From a virus: a stretch of 25,609 nt of DNA. The notes beneath the pieces are model-generated. The model worked only from the letters and a program-made list of their open reading frames with translations. It had not been told where the DNA came from and searched no databases. Location of the stretch: the IMG/VR virus record IMGVR_UViG_3300042549_006003, positions 1 through 25,609 of that record, one strand, 5' to 3'. Numbering within the stretch: the first letter of the stretch is position 1; each line of letters opens with the position of its first letter. Below, one piece after another: positions 13,299-21,749 of the stretch. The position numbers and the translations under genes are program-made.

Positions 13299-14464
13299 GG
13301 GGTATACACCAACATTATGTCACCAACACTACCTGAAGTATCTGTAGAAGCAGTAAAAGAAAATGTTGCGTCAATATTTCTCAAGCCAGATAAAAAGATA
13401 GGAGAAGAAGAATCTAAATATGCTTTCGTGCCATCTAAAGTAAGCGAAGTAGACCCAACGGTTAAACTTATAAGAGTGTCAGCCTGCAAGCCGATTAGAG
13501 TACCAGCGTCCAAGGAGAGTAGATCAGTAGAATCAAGAGTAACAACGCCTCCTGGAATAAACGAAAGTGACCCGGAGGTATCTACAGCTAAGTGGACAAA
13601 GTCAGAAGAAACGTAAAGCCCAGTAGAGAAACTGCCAGTTCCATCTCCTACGTGTAGTCCGCTGTCATAGCCTGATTCAGAGTACGGACTTACTCTGCCA
13701 CTTATTACGCCAGAAGAATTGTAAAAATTTATCTGATCTGAGGAGGTTATTTCAAGTCGCTCACCTGTGGCTGAAGTGCGAATTAGACCACCAGTCACAG
13801 TAGCAGACGTCATTTCAATTGAAGCAGAAATTGTTCCAGCACCAATACGCGTAGCACTTAAGCTACCAGTTGTTATCTGTCCCGCGTCAAGATTTGATGT
13901 AACAATCACGGCGGCGTCAAGTGACCCTGCTGTAATTTTTGTAGCTGATATGCTTGCTAAGGCGTTGTTACCTAAAGTAAATCCAACCCAGGTGGTGCCG
14001 TTATACCGATAGATCTTATTATCATCATTGGTGTCAAACCAAGTATCACCAGTAACGTACGTTCCGCCTGTTGGCTGGTTATCTTGACGATAAATAGTGT
14101 TCTTACCGTCTGCCGATGCGCGGGCGGTAAGATCTACTGCTGAAAGATCGATGAACTCATCTGTGTCAGTGCTGTAGACTTTTGCAGCGCCAGTATCTGG
14201 GTCAACCCAGGTTGTACCGTCTTTTAAGTCTTCTGTTGGCTCAGTATTAGAAACTGTAGTCGTGCCAAAAGAGACTTCTTTAGGAGTCACGGTGTCAGTA
14301 GCAATATTTTTAGCTACAACTGTACGATACTGAATCTTATCAGCAGTAACCACGTTCTTCTTTAACCGCTTAGCGCCAGGGCGCTTTTCGGCAAGACGAA
14401 CACGACGCTCTACGTCTGATACAACCTTGCCAATCGTCTTACGACGTCTACGTCTGCTAGCCAA
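13295..14464 (-). CDS. Tail fibre-like protein, beta-helical
   Basis: About 389 residues. A TTG at 14473 is open but abuts its GGAGG; the TTG at 14464 (MASRRRRR) has about 9 nt of spacing and is preferred. It starts with an Arg/Lys-rich segment and a short helix (VVSDVERRVRLAEKR), then repeating beta segments: KIQYRTVVAKNIATDT, a DTWFDTNDDNKIYRYNGTTW motif common in phage tail-tip and fibre proteins, then ISATKITAGSLDAAVI, GQITTGSLSATRIGAGTI, a pattern of repeated strands typical of trimeric fibres. The C-terminal part (TLDSTDLLSLDAGTLIGLQA and following) continues the repeat and ends in a compact head. It lies between the hub protein and the Ig-type fibre protein, so it is probably the central fibre. 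Confidence 0.7.
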   Translation of the reverse strand: MASRRRRRKTIGKVVSDVERRVRLAEKRPGAKRLKKNVVTADKIQYRTVVAKNIATDTVTPKEVSFGTTTVSNTEPTEDLKDGTTWVDPDTGAAKVYSTDTDEFIDLSAVDLTARASADGKNTIYRQDNQPTGGTYVTGDTWFDTNDDNKIYRYNGTTWVGFTLGNNALASISATKITAGSLDAAVIVTSNLDAGQITTGSLSATRIGAGTISASIEMTSATVTGGLIRTSATGERLEITSSDQINFYNSSGVISGRVSPYSESGYDSGLHVGDGTGSFSTGLYVSSDFVHLAVDTSGSLSFIPGGVVTLDSTDLLSLDAGTLIGLQADTLISLTVGSTSLTLDGTKAYLDSSSPIFLSGLRNIDATFSFTASTDTSGSVGDIMLVYTP

Positions 14465-16661
14465 TTTTGTCAACCTCCGGCTCTGTCACTAGAAGGAGTT
14501 CTACTTCTTCAGGAAAACTTGGAACATCTGGAACTCTAACTTTAAATCCATCGATTTTTCTTACAAGAACTGTATCGCGCGGCTCTAGGTCACTACCAAG
14601 ACGCATTCGTACAAACTCGTCTTCAACTACGATAGAGCACCAGTCTCCAGGTGCATACTCGCCGAGCTTAGGAGATAAGGATCCGTTTACAGTTACTGTA
14701 ATATCAGAGATAGGCGTGCGCATTTCTGCTAAGTATCTTTGAGCGTGCTCATACAACTTTTCTTCTAAAAACACGTCATTTTTTGTTTCTTCTTGGTCAA
14801 GAAGCGGCCACCCAGCTGCCAAAAGATCAGTAGCAGACGCAACAGCGTACGGCTCGCTTACGTCTTCTCCAAGCCCACCTGCGTTTCCAACTACAAAGAA
14901 TCGTGTTGCAGAGTCTTCTGCGTTCTCTTCCATTGTCATGTTAATGATACTACCAGGGTACTCAAATACGAGCTTGTCTGCGCCAAAACGACTAATAGGT
15001 GAAACTTCTCCTTCTGTAGGAGGGTCTGGAAAGTCAATAGCCATTAGAACAAATTCACGAGTAAATACTGGAACAGTTCCAACGTACTCTAAGTGGCAGT
15101 CTATCCGATACTCGAAACCTTTAACTGTGTCAGAGTAATCGTCAAGTACTTCTCCGACGTTCTTAAGTTCAAATCCACGGTAATTAGTATTAGGAACATT
15201 TTTTCCACTGTACGCATCAGTTGAGTAAGAAATATCAATGTCAGAGTTGCCAGGGAACGGGCCGTAGGTTCCAACGCTCACACTTGGAGTTCTTGTTGCA
15301 GTAGCACTAGTAACCGCAGTTGTGGGCATGTCAGTGTCAGCGAGACTTACTGTAAAGGTCGTAGATGTAGGCGTTTCAATTACGGTATGCAAAGTGTCAA
15401 AAACGATTGCCGGAACTTGTACTACTACTGTCCCAGTAGGAGAGACTGCGGTTGAAGGCACATCTGTAGCGATTTTTGCATACGTAATAGTTGTAGTTGA
15501 AGGTACGTTGTCAACAATGTAAACTCCATTAAATGTAGAATCAACTCCGCTGACGGTGACGGTATCTCCAAGGTTAGCTCCGTGAGCCGTAGACGTGGTG
15601 ATAGTTGCAACGTTGTCGGTGAGTTTCTTGTTGTTTACAGCTACAGATGACCCGTCAACTCCAGAAAGAACTACTGTGTCTCCAATGGTAAAACCGTGCG
15701 CAGCAGATGTTGTTATTGTTCCAACAAAATTAGTAATGCTTTTGAAAGTTACTGTCTTTTGCACTGCAGTAAGACTAGCTGTTGGGACATTAGCAGCAGT
15801 AATGTTGGCGGTAAATGTATTAGTGGCAGGGGTAGATACTACGTCGTAGACGCCATTAAACGTAGAATCAACGTTAAACACCTCTACAGTTTGCGTTGGT
15901 ATTGCCCCGTGGGCAGCAGATGTAGTAAAAGTAGCAACGTTATTTAGCAAAGCTCTACTAGTAATCGCGACGTCGTTTCTTAAAGCTGGTTCAATCTCGA
16001 TATTAGCAAATGTTGTTCCACTAAAATCGCTTAGCACCTCGTCAACTAACTGACGCACATAATCATAGGTGTCTACGCGCACATACACAGTTGCATCAAT
16101 ATAAGTTCCATTTGGAATTCCAGAAGAGGTAATGGTGAACTGATCTGTCCCGTTGGCAGTAGCTACTGTGTAGTAGTCGTTATACTCGTACATATCAGTC
16201 GTAAGAAACTCGAGCTTAATCGGAGAGTTCACTGGAAAGGCATACTCTGAGTTCTGAAGAGTTACTGTAGCAGTGCCACCTGACACAACAACGTTAGCTC
16301 CAAAGTCGTGAGAAAAAGTCTGCCATATGTGACGATGATGAAAGTAACTTGTAAACTCTGAGCCATTTACATTTAATGTTCTGTCAAGAACATTGTATGA
16401 GCGGCTCCAGATGATTCCGCCCCATATGCATACTTGGTCGCGCACTATGTAAAGAGCGGTCTTGCCTGGCATCGTGCTGTTATAGATGTCCATGTGAGCA
16501 GTCTCTGGGATAACTGGAATAGTCCCGCTAAAAGAGCCAGCTGCTTTAATAGATCTTTCAAAGTTAACACTGCGAAAAGGAATTTCAGCAAGCACTCTAT
16601 TGCTGAGTAGGTCAGTAGTAAAATACCTATACTCTGCTGCCGTGCCGTCTGTCGCTGCCAT
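14457..16661 (-). CDS. Tail hub/baseplate protein carrying three to four copies of the recurrent beta module
   Basis: 734 residues. The N-terminus (FRSVNFERSIKAAGSFSGTI, YIVRDQVCIWGGIIWSRSYN, VNGSEFTSYFHHRHI) and the C-terminus (EENAEDSATRFFVVGNAGG, YLAEMRTPISDITVTVNGSL, YAPGDWCSIVVEDEF) fit a siphovirus hub protein of the minor tail type (Gp37-like). Between them are insertions of the recurrent ATITTSxxHG...GDxVxVSG...NGxY...VPxxTTFTY module: one at about 234-304, one split at 305-340 and 417-457, and one complete copy at 343-416 lying inside the split copy. A divergent relative may span 120-196. The gene follows the Dit gene with AAGGAT before its ATG. The hub would contact the distal tail ring and the central fibre. 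Confidence 0.72.
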   Translation of the reverse strand: MAATDGTAAEYRYFTTDLLSNRVLAEIPFRSVNFERSIKAAGSFSGTIPVIPETAHMDIYNSTMPGKTALYIVRDQVCIWGGIIWSRSYNVLDRTLNVNGSEFTSYFHHRHIWQTFSHDFGANVVVSGGTATVTLQNSEYAFPVNSPIKLEFLTTDMYEYNDYYTVATANGTDQFTITSSGIPNGTYIDATVYVRVDTYDYVRQLVDEVLSDFSGTTFANIEIEPALRNDVAITSRALLNNVATFTTSAAHGAIPTQTVEVFNVDSTFNGVYDVVSTPATNTFTANITAANVPTASLTAVQKTVTFKSITNFVGTITTSAAHGFTIGDTVVLSGVDGSSVAVNNKKLTDNVATITTSTAHGANLGDTVTVSGVDSTFNGVYIVDNVPSTTTITYAKIATDVPSTAVSPTGTVVVQVPAIVFDTLHTVIETPTSTTFTVSLADTDMPTTAVTSATATRTPSVSVGTYGPFPGNSDIDISYSTDAYSGKNVPNTNYRGFELKNVGEVLDDYSDTVKGFEYRIDCHLEYVGTVPVFTREFVLMAIDFPDPPTEGEVSPISRFGADKLVFEYPGSIINMTMEENAEDSATRFFVVGNAGGLGEDVSEPYAVASATDLLAAGWPLLDQEETKNDVFLEEKLYEHAQRYLAEMRTPISDITVTVNGSLSPKLGEYAPGDWCSIVVEDEFVRMRLGSDLEPRDTVLVRKIDGFKVRVPDVPSFPEEVELLLVTEPEVDKIG
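15291..15749 (-). repeat. Recurrent beta module, nested pair (one copy inside another)
   Basis: The outer copy starts at about 15749 (KSITNFVGTITTSAAHGFTI, GDTVVLSGVDG), stops near 15642, and resumes at about 15413 (HTVIETPTSTTFTVSLADTD) to 15291. A full inner copy occupies 15414-15635 (KKLTDNVATITTSTAHG, GDTVTVSGVDSTFNGVYIVD, VPSTTTITYAKI). Removing the inner copy restores a normal outer copy. Confidence 0.8.
15750..15962 (-). repeat. Recurrent beta module, single copy in the hub protein
   Basis: Encodes SRALLNNVATFTTSAAHG, VEVFNVDSTFNGVYDVV and TPATNTFTANITAAN. It adjoins the nested pair directly. The GD before VEV is replaced by TQT, so it is more diverged than other copies. Confidence 0.75.
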
Positions 16662-16702
16662 TATTTATCCTTCGTCGTAAGAGTCGTTAAAGCTATTGTA
16701 TT

Positions 16703-18838
16703 CTATCCGAGCCAAGCTGAGCGGTAAAAAACTTCAAGAACTGCTGTTGAATTTGCGTTTCCATCATCGTAGAAGCTGATGATGTTATCTCCAGGAGCAA
16801 GTAGAATCCATTCTGCTAATACGTCAACTAACCCACGTTTTCCAATTGCGTCTCCGTTAAGCGCAACCTCGTGTTCGCGTGTGTCAATTTCAAGAATGTC
16901 AGGACCAAACGTAATCGTGCCAGAGCTCGCAGTTGCAGAAACGTTTGTAGCCGTTTTAGCGTATGTTAGCGTAGTGGTTGTAGGGACTGTAAGAATAGTA
17001 AATGTGCCATTAAAGGTAGAATCAACTCCAGTAACAACTATTTCGTCTCCTGCCAGCATCCCATGAGCAGCGGACGTTGTAAGAGTTGCAATATCACCCG
17101 TTAGAGCTTTGTTAGAAACTGTGCGTGTTAGAACTCCGCGCAGCGACTCAATGATAGTAATGGTCTCGTTTGTAGTTTCATTAAAAATAGTCGCAGGGCC
17201 GGTAACCGGGCCAGTAACTTGAAGAACTACTGATGTGTATGCTGTTCCAGTATTCGTTACCGTAGCAGTCCCGCTTGCAGCAGGCGATGCACTTTCTCCA
17301 GCAATAGTTACTGAGCGGTAGCCTAGCTCATGCGCCTCGTACCATTCATACTTTAGAGGGTCTGGAGCCCTTAGTCCAATAGAGAACTCTGTGCGCCCAC
17401 GTGCATTTACAGTCTTGATCTCAGGACGCCCTGAGAGACGAACGTAGGACGCCTTAGTAGGGTTCTCGTTAGTACGTAACCAGTCACCAACGTAAACCAA
17501 ATCTGTATTCTTAATAAGTTTATCACGCGCCGCGGCAACCTGCGAAGCACTAGGAGTAACAAACACACCTTCAAGAGTAATGACTCGTGCATTATAGCGT
17601 CCACGTACATCGTATGAACCGTCGCCATATCCGCGAGGAATATCACGAACTTCTGGGTCAGGGTGCGTCCACCATCCTTCAATATTTGTGCACACCCATA
17701 CAACACCGTCTTCATCAATTGTGTTAAGAACAAGGCTACCAAGAGAAATATCAGCGTTAAGCTGCATACCCGTGACCTTAGGGTACGGAACTTTGCTAAG
17801 ACCTTTATTAACTGTTGTTGTTTCATAAGCCTGCGTTACATCATCAAAGTATTCTTCAACATAAGAATTAGCTTCAAGAAGAACTGCGTCAAGCAAGAAC
17901 TTCTTAGAAGTTGTCCCCGCTGTGGGTTGAAGCACATATATAAGCGCAGCCGCTGCATTTGCAGGAGAGGTGAACACTCCAGACAAGCGTGTCCAGTCAA
18001 TACCGTCAACAACTTCGAACGCAGTAGTGCTTGAAGTGGATATAAATGATCCACCACTCGCGGCAGTGTACCAGTCAATGTCAATTCTAAATGTCCCTGT
18101 TTCTTCGTCTGCAGGGACCTTTACATACGCGGATACTGCGTACGATATTGAAGCAGACACCACGATGCGAGATGAAGTAACCGCTCCTGAATTAGCCAAC
18201 GCAGGCTTAGTAACTTCAAGACAGGACGAACCAAAGAAAGAATCGTAAGTAACTCTTTGTGCTGATGTTGAATCTTTTATAACAGTGCCTGTGTCAGCCG
18301 CTGACGTAATCGAGCCACTTACTGTAGTCGTGTATGTAAATGTAGTAGCTGAAGGTACGCCTGCAACAGTCCATGTACCTTCAAGTGAAGGGTTACCGTT
18401 TGTCCCATCAACCGTAACTACGTCGCCAGCTACAAGAAGGTGCGCGGCTGATGTAGTTATAACCGCAGTAGTCCCGGACCTCTCGGAATTAGTTATAGTT
18501 TTTTCTGTGGCTGTAGCTACTGCGGACTTGGCAAGGTAGACTGTGCCAGTGTCCGGAGCTGAAGTGATAGTGCCACTCGCGCTAGTAGTGTACGTAAAGG
18601 TAGTAGTCGTTGGAACTGACGTAATTACGTACGTTCCATGTAGCACGGAGTTACCATTTGTGCCAGAGATGGTTACTGACTGCCCAATAACTAAACCATG
18701 CGTGCTTGCTGTTGTAATTGTTGCAGTAGTCCCGGTGCGGTATGTGTTAGTGATACGCAAACGAAGTGCAGAAGATGGCGACCATCCAGTAGCGTTAGTC
18801 TTAAAAGATGGATTAACAATTAGGTTATTTCTAGCCAC
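16703..18838 (-). CDS. Distal tail protein (Dit) with CBM-like front domain and three inserted beta modules
   Basis: 711 residues from the GTG at 18838 (MARNNLIVNPSF), chosen because GGAGGT lies 7 nt upstream; the frame is open to 18895 but that would overlap the tape measure by 56 bp. Residues 1-27 and about 190-345 form one carbohydrate-binding jelly roll: NLIVNPSFKTNATGW, then CLEVTKPALANSG, YAVSAYVKVPADEETG, WTRLSGVF, FLLDAVLLE. Two beta modules (28-101 and 114-188) interrupt it. The Dit ring domain follows (TGMQLNADISLGSLVLN, RVITLEGVFVTPSASQ, RTEFSIGLRAPDPLKYEW). The C-terminal galectin-like domain (PATIFNETTNETITIIESL, then ILEIDTREHEVALNGD and WILLAPGDNIISFY) contains a third module at 575-644. 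It forms the ring joining tail tube and baseplate. Confidence 0.8.
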   Translation of the reverse strand: MARNNLIVNPSFKTNATGWSPSSALRLRITNTYRTGTTATITTASTHGLVIGQSVTISGTNGNSVLHGTYVITSVPTTTTFTYTTSASGTITSAPDTGTVYLAKSAVATATEKTITNSERSGTTAVITTSAAHLLVAGDVVTVDGTNGNPSLEGTWTVAGVPSATTFTYTTTVSGSITSAADTGTVIKDSTSAQRVTYDSFFGSSCLEVTKPALANSGAVTSSRIVVSASISYAVSAYVKVPADEETGTFRIDIDWYTAASGGSFISTSSTTAFEVVDGIDWTRLSGVFTSPANAAAALIYVLQPTAGTTSKKFLLDAVLLEANSYVEEYFDDVTQAYETTTVNKGLSKVPYPKVTGMQLNADISLGSLVLNTIDEDGVVWVCTNIEGWWTHPDPEVRDIPRGYGDGSYDVRGRYNARVITLEGVFVTPSASQVAAARDKLIKNTDLVYVGDWLRTNENPTKASYVRLSGRPEIKTVNARGRTEFSIGLRAPDPLKYEWYEAHELGYRSVTIAGESASPAASGTATVTNTGTAYTSVVLQVTGPVTGPATIFNETTNETITIIESLRGVLTRTVSNKALTGDIATLTTSAAHGMLAGDEIVVTGVDSTFNGTFTILTVPTTTTLTYAKTATNVSATASSGTITFGPDILEIDTREHEVALNGDAIGKRGLVDVLAEWILLAPGDNIISFYDDGNANSTAVLEVFYRSAWLG
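16907..17116 (-). repeat. Recurrent beta module inside the Dit C-terminal domain
   Basis: Encodes SNKALTGDIATLTTSAAHG, GDEIVVTGVDSTFNGTFTI, VPTTTTLTYAKTATN. It separates the ETITIIESL and ILEIDTR strands that are normally joined by a short loop in Dit galectin-like domains. Confidence 0.8.
18275..18499 (-). repeat. Recurrent beta module, second copy in the Dit front domain
   Basis: Encodes TNSERSGTTAVITTSAAH, GDVVTVDGTNGNPSLEGTW, VPSATTFTYTTTVSG. It belongs to the NGNPSLEGTW subtype and shares 35 identical bases (18369-18403) with the copy near the right edge (25244-25278). Confidence 0.85.
18536..18757 (-). repeat. Recurrent beta module, first copy in the Dit front domain
   Basis: Encodes TNTYRTGTTATITTASTHG, GQSVTISGTNGNSVLHGTY, VPTTTTFTYTTSASG. 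It is tandem with the next copy, separated by about 12 residues. Confidence 0.85.
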
Positions 18839-18839
18839 G

Positions 18840-21731
18840 TTATGCACCTCCACGGCGTAGTTGGAATGCAATCTGGCGTGAAACCATATTGGCAAGCTCT
18901 GATTCGTTCATTCCTTGTGAAGGATAGACGTTAACGGTAAGGTCTGTTGTCTTACTGTTGTTGTTACTACTTGTGGCAAGAAGCTCAATCATTGCCTTAT
19001 CACGGACTGAAAGGCCGTTTGCGTCAAGCGGTTCGATACGCTCCGGGCGACCAGCTTCTGCAACACGAGCGATAGTGCCACCAGCTTTTGGATAGACAGT
19101 TCCACCTTCTGCAAACTTAGGAATCTTAGCAAATCCTAAAGTGCCTCCGCCAAAAGGACCAACTTTAGGAAGAGTGATACTAGCCTTACCGAGAGAGTTA
19201 TTCCAGAGATCAGCAATTCCGTTTATTACTCCACGTACTACGGAGATTACTCCAGAGAAGGCAGTTGATACTGTACCAGCGATGCTCCCAAAAGCGTTAG
19301 CTAATCTACCAACAGTGTTAATGAGGCCTACAATTAGACTTGAAACTACTTTAATAGCTCCGACAAGGACAAATTTTAGAATAGGGACTAAAGTAACAGC
19401 CAGAATGTCTCCTATAGTCTTAAAGACTTTAGAAGTCCCTTCAAGGGTTGGCTTTAATCCTTTTAGCGCTTCTTTAATAGAATTAAATGCGGTAGAAAGC
19501 GATCCGCTGACTGCAGAAACTAAGCCAGATATTGCTTCACGTAATTGCTCACTATTTTGGTACGCCACATAAAAGATTGCAACAACAGCTGCAATGGCAG
19601 CAACTGCTAACAATACTGGAGCGCTAATTCCAGCTAAAATTGTAATTAGAGGAGCAAGTGCAGCTCTAAGCATGCCGACAGGGTTTAGCACGAAGCTTAG
19701 CACTTTTGCTATTGCTAGGAATGATCCTACAATAACTTTTCCTGCAAAAACAATAACGCTAGATATAAGTCCGATAGCGCTAAAGAACGCGAGAATTTTT
19801 GCTGCATTATCGAATAATTCTTTCACGGCCGGGTTAGAAAGAGCTGCTGTTACTGTTTTTAGAGCGCCTGTCAGCGTGTTCCAGAATACTGTAATAGCTC
19901 CAGAAGAAAGAGTAATTTTAGCAAACTCAGCAAAAGCTACTATGAATTTTGCAAGAGCAGGGCTAGACGCATTAAGCTCTTTTAGTATTTCGCCAAAGAT
20001 AGGAACTGCGTCTTTAAGAATGTCAAAAAAGACTTTTACGTTAGGGTCAGCTCCTGCCTTCAAGATCTCTTTAATAAGACCTCCAAAGAATCCAAGAACT
20101 GACTTAGAGTTTTCAGCTACTGCCTTAAAGTACTTAGACAGTGCTGTCTGCCCTTCTACACTGCCAGAGAACTTTTCAAACTCTGCTGTAACGTCCTTAA
20201 AATACTCAATGAGAATGTATCCACCACCACCAGGTGTAAAATTAGCTCTAGTTATGTTTACAATTCCGCTAATAGCATTTCCAAAAACTTCACCAATTTT
20301 TGCTGCAATGTCTCCAGCCTTGTTAAACATCTTTTCAAGCTCACCCGTAGCTTGCCCCGCGTCTAGATAGCTAGCCCAGCCGGCAGTCTTCTTTTCTAAG
20401 AACTTATTAAACTTATTTGCCAGAGGCTGAGCTGAAACAAGAGTCGACAAGAATCCATCGTAAAGATTACTTACTGTTCTTGCATAACTTTCTATATTAG
20501 TGCCAGCATTTCTAATAACTTGCTCTAGATCACCAATATTCTCAATATCGGTAATAGCTTTTGTTATAGTGCCAAAAGACTTACCAATGCTGTCACCAAG
20601 TTCAACAAGAACTGGCTTTAGTGCTGGGAAAAGTTTTGTGCGAAGTCTTTCCAAACCTGCTTCTAACTGATCAAAAAGCTTAGTGCCTAACGCGTCGCGC
20701 AGTTCCTTGAGTGAAGGCATGAACGTACCAACCATGTACTTAACAAAGTCTTGCGCTTCTTTAGAGAGGCCGGATAAAGCTTCTGCAAATGCAGTATCAC
20801 CGGCTCCGCCTCCTTGAGCTTTTTTAAGCGCGTCTTGAGCATCTTTTTGATCACGAAGAGCATCAATCTGACTTTTCTTGGCGTTTAAGTACGTGTCAGT
20901 CTGCTCATAAACTTCCGTGCCTGCGGCTGCTGCAGCGTCACTTAAGCGTTCTTGCTCTTTACGAAGATCTGCGTTACGGTCTTTAGCTTTACGTAGATTG
21001 AGTTCAGCTTCTTGAAACGCAAGATTTGCTTCTCTACGAGCACGGGAGTTAGGCGGTAAGTCTTGAACACGTTGAAGAGTTTCGCGAGCTTTTTCTAGCT
21101 CAATAGCAGCTTTCTTTTCGCCAAGCGCTGCGTCTTCTGCATCAAAACCAAGTTGTTGGATTTCTTCTTGAGCGTCTTCAACCGCGCGCGTAAAGTCTCG
21201 CTGAGCTTCTGTTACTCGTTCTGTCGCTCTTAGTAGACGCTTAAGAGCGTCTTCTTCCGCTTGTACGTCTTTAGTAGAACCCTTGCGTGCTTTAGTTCCT
21301 GCAGAAATTGCTGCGCCTACGCCTTTAAGTGCACTCGACAGACCTATGGCAGCAATACCAATCGACGTGAGGGCAGTAGCAAATACAATGCCAGCAGGCG
21401 CGGCTGCAACAAGAGCAGATGCTAATGAAACTAGTCCGCCAACTAATGCACCTATACCAGAAACTAGTTGAGAGATTAGCGGTCCTACTAGGTATCCAGT
21501 ACGAATAAGTCCTTGGAATTGCTTTCGTGCACGAATTGCTGCCTTTTCAAAGCCAGACATAGACCTGCCTATGCTGTCTCCAGCTCCACCGCCAAATCCA
21601 CGAGAGAAAGACTCTCCTACAGCTTTGCCATCTCTTTCAAGATTGATCCCGCTTGCTGCACGACGGACTTCGTTTTCAAAGCCAGTAGTTATAGCTTTAA
21701 CAACGATGTATGCGTCGCCTACGACTGCCAC
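18840..21731 (-). CDS. Tape measure protein
   Basis: 963 residues, the longest product in the window, from a GTG with GAGGAGGT 6 nt upstream. The N-terminus (YIVVKAITTGFENEVRRAASG) is typical of siphovirus tape measures. It is followed by a hydrophobic region (about 80-135), long charged helices (about 153-300, rich in Glu, Lys and Ala: probable coiled coil), a large helical middle, and a second hydrophobic stretch at about 640-725 (IGLISSVIVFAGKVIVGSFL, later VLLAVAAIAAVVAIFYVAY) that could insert in the host membrane during DNA entry. The C-terminus has the common KFAEGGTVYPKAGGTIARVAEAG motif. At roughly 0.15 nm per residue, the tail would be about 140-145 nm long. It follows the two-frame chaperone, the canonical siphovirus order. 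Confidence 0.93.
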   Translation of the reverse strand: MAVVGDAYIVVKAITTGFENEVRRAASGINLERDGKAVGESFSRGFGGGAGDSIGRSMSGFEKAAIRARKQFQGLIRTGYLVGPLISQLVSGIGALVGGLVSLASALVAAAPAGIVFATALTSIGIAAIGLSSALKGVGAAISAGTKARKGSTKDVQAEEDALKRLLRATERVTEAQRDFTRAVEDAQEEIQQLGFDAEDAALGEKKAAIELEKARETLQRVQDLPPNSRARREANLAFQEAELNLRKAKDRNADLRKEQERLSDAAAAAGTEVYEQTDTYLNAKKSQIDALRDQKDAQDALKKAQGGGAGDTAFAEALSGLSKEAQDFVKYMVGTFMPSLKELRDALGTKLFDQLEAGLERLRTKLFPALKPVLVELGDSIGKSFGTITKAITDIENIGDLEQVIRNAGTNIESYARTVSNLYDGFLSTLVSAQPLANKFNKFLEKKTAGWASYLDAGQATGELEKMFNKAGDIAAKIGEVFGNAISGIVNITRANFTPGGGGYILIEYFKDVTAEFEKFSGSVEGQTALSKYFKAVAENSKSVLGFFGGLIKEILKAGADPNVKVFFDILKDAVPIFGEILKELNASSPALAKFIVAFAEFAKITLSSGAITVFWNTLTGALKTVTAALSNPAVKELFDNAAKILAFFSAIGLISSVIVFAGKVIVGSFLAIAKVLSFVLNPVGMLRAALAPLITILAGISAPVLLAVAAIAAVVAIFYVAYQNSEQLREAISGLVSAVSGSLSTAFNSIKEALKGLKPTLEGTSKVFKTIGDILAVTLVPILKFVLVGAIKVVSSLIVGLINTVGRLANAFGSIAGTVSTAFSGVISVVRGVINGIADLWNNSLGKASITLPKVGPFGGGTLGFAKIPKFAEGGTVYPKAGGTIARVAEAGRPERIEPLDANGLSVRDKAMIELLATSSNNNSKTTDLTVNVYPSQGMNESELANMVSRQIAFQLRRGGA

Positions 21732-21749
21732 TTGCTCACCTCCTCGCTT

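Noticed and set aside
14465-14473. Fibre gene start at TTG 14473
   Set aside because: The GGAGG directly touches that codon, leaving no spacer. The TTG three codons later is better placed.
18839-18895. Dit start at 18895
   Set aside because: It would overlap the tape measure by 56 bp. The GTG at 18838 has GGAGGT correctly spaced and gives the expected NNLIVNPSF start.
19141-20370. Long plus-strand open frames opposite the tape measure and other virion genes
   Set aside because: They are antisense shadows of well-supported minus-strand genes, with no ribosome sites and biased, unfamiliar protein sequences.
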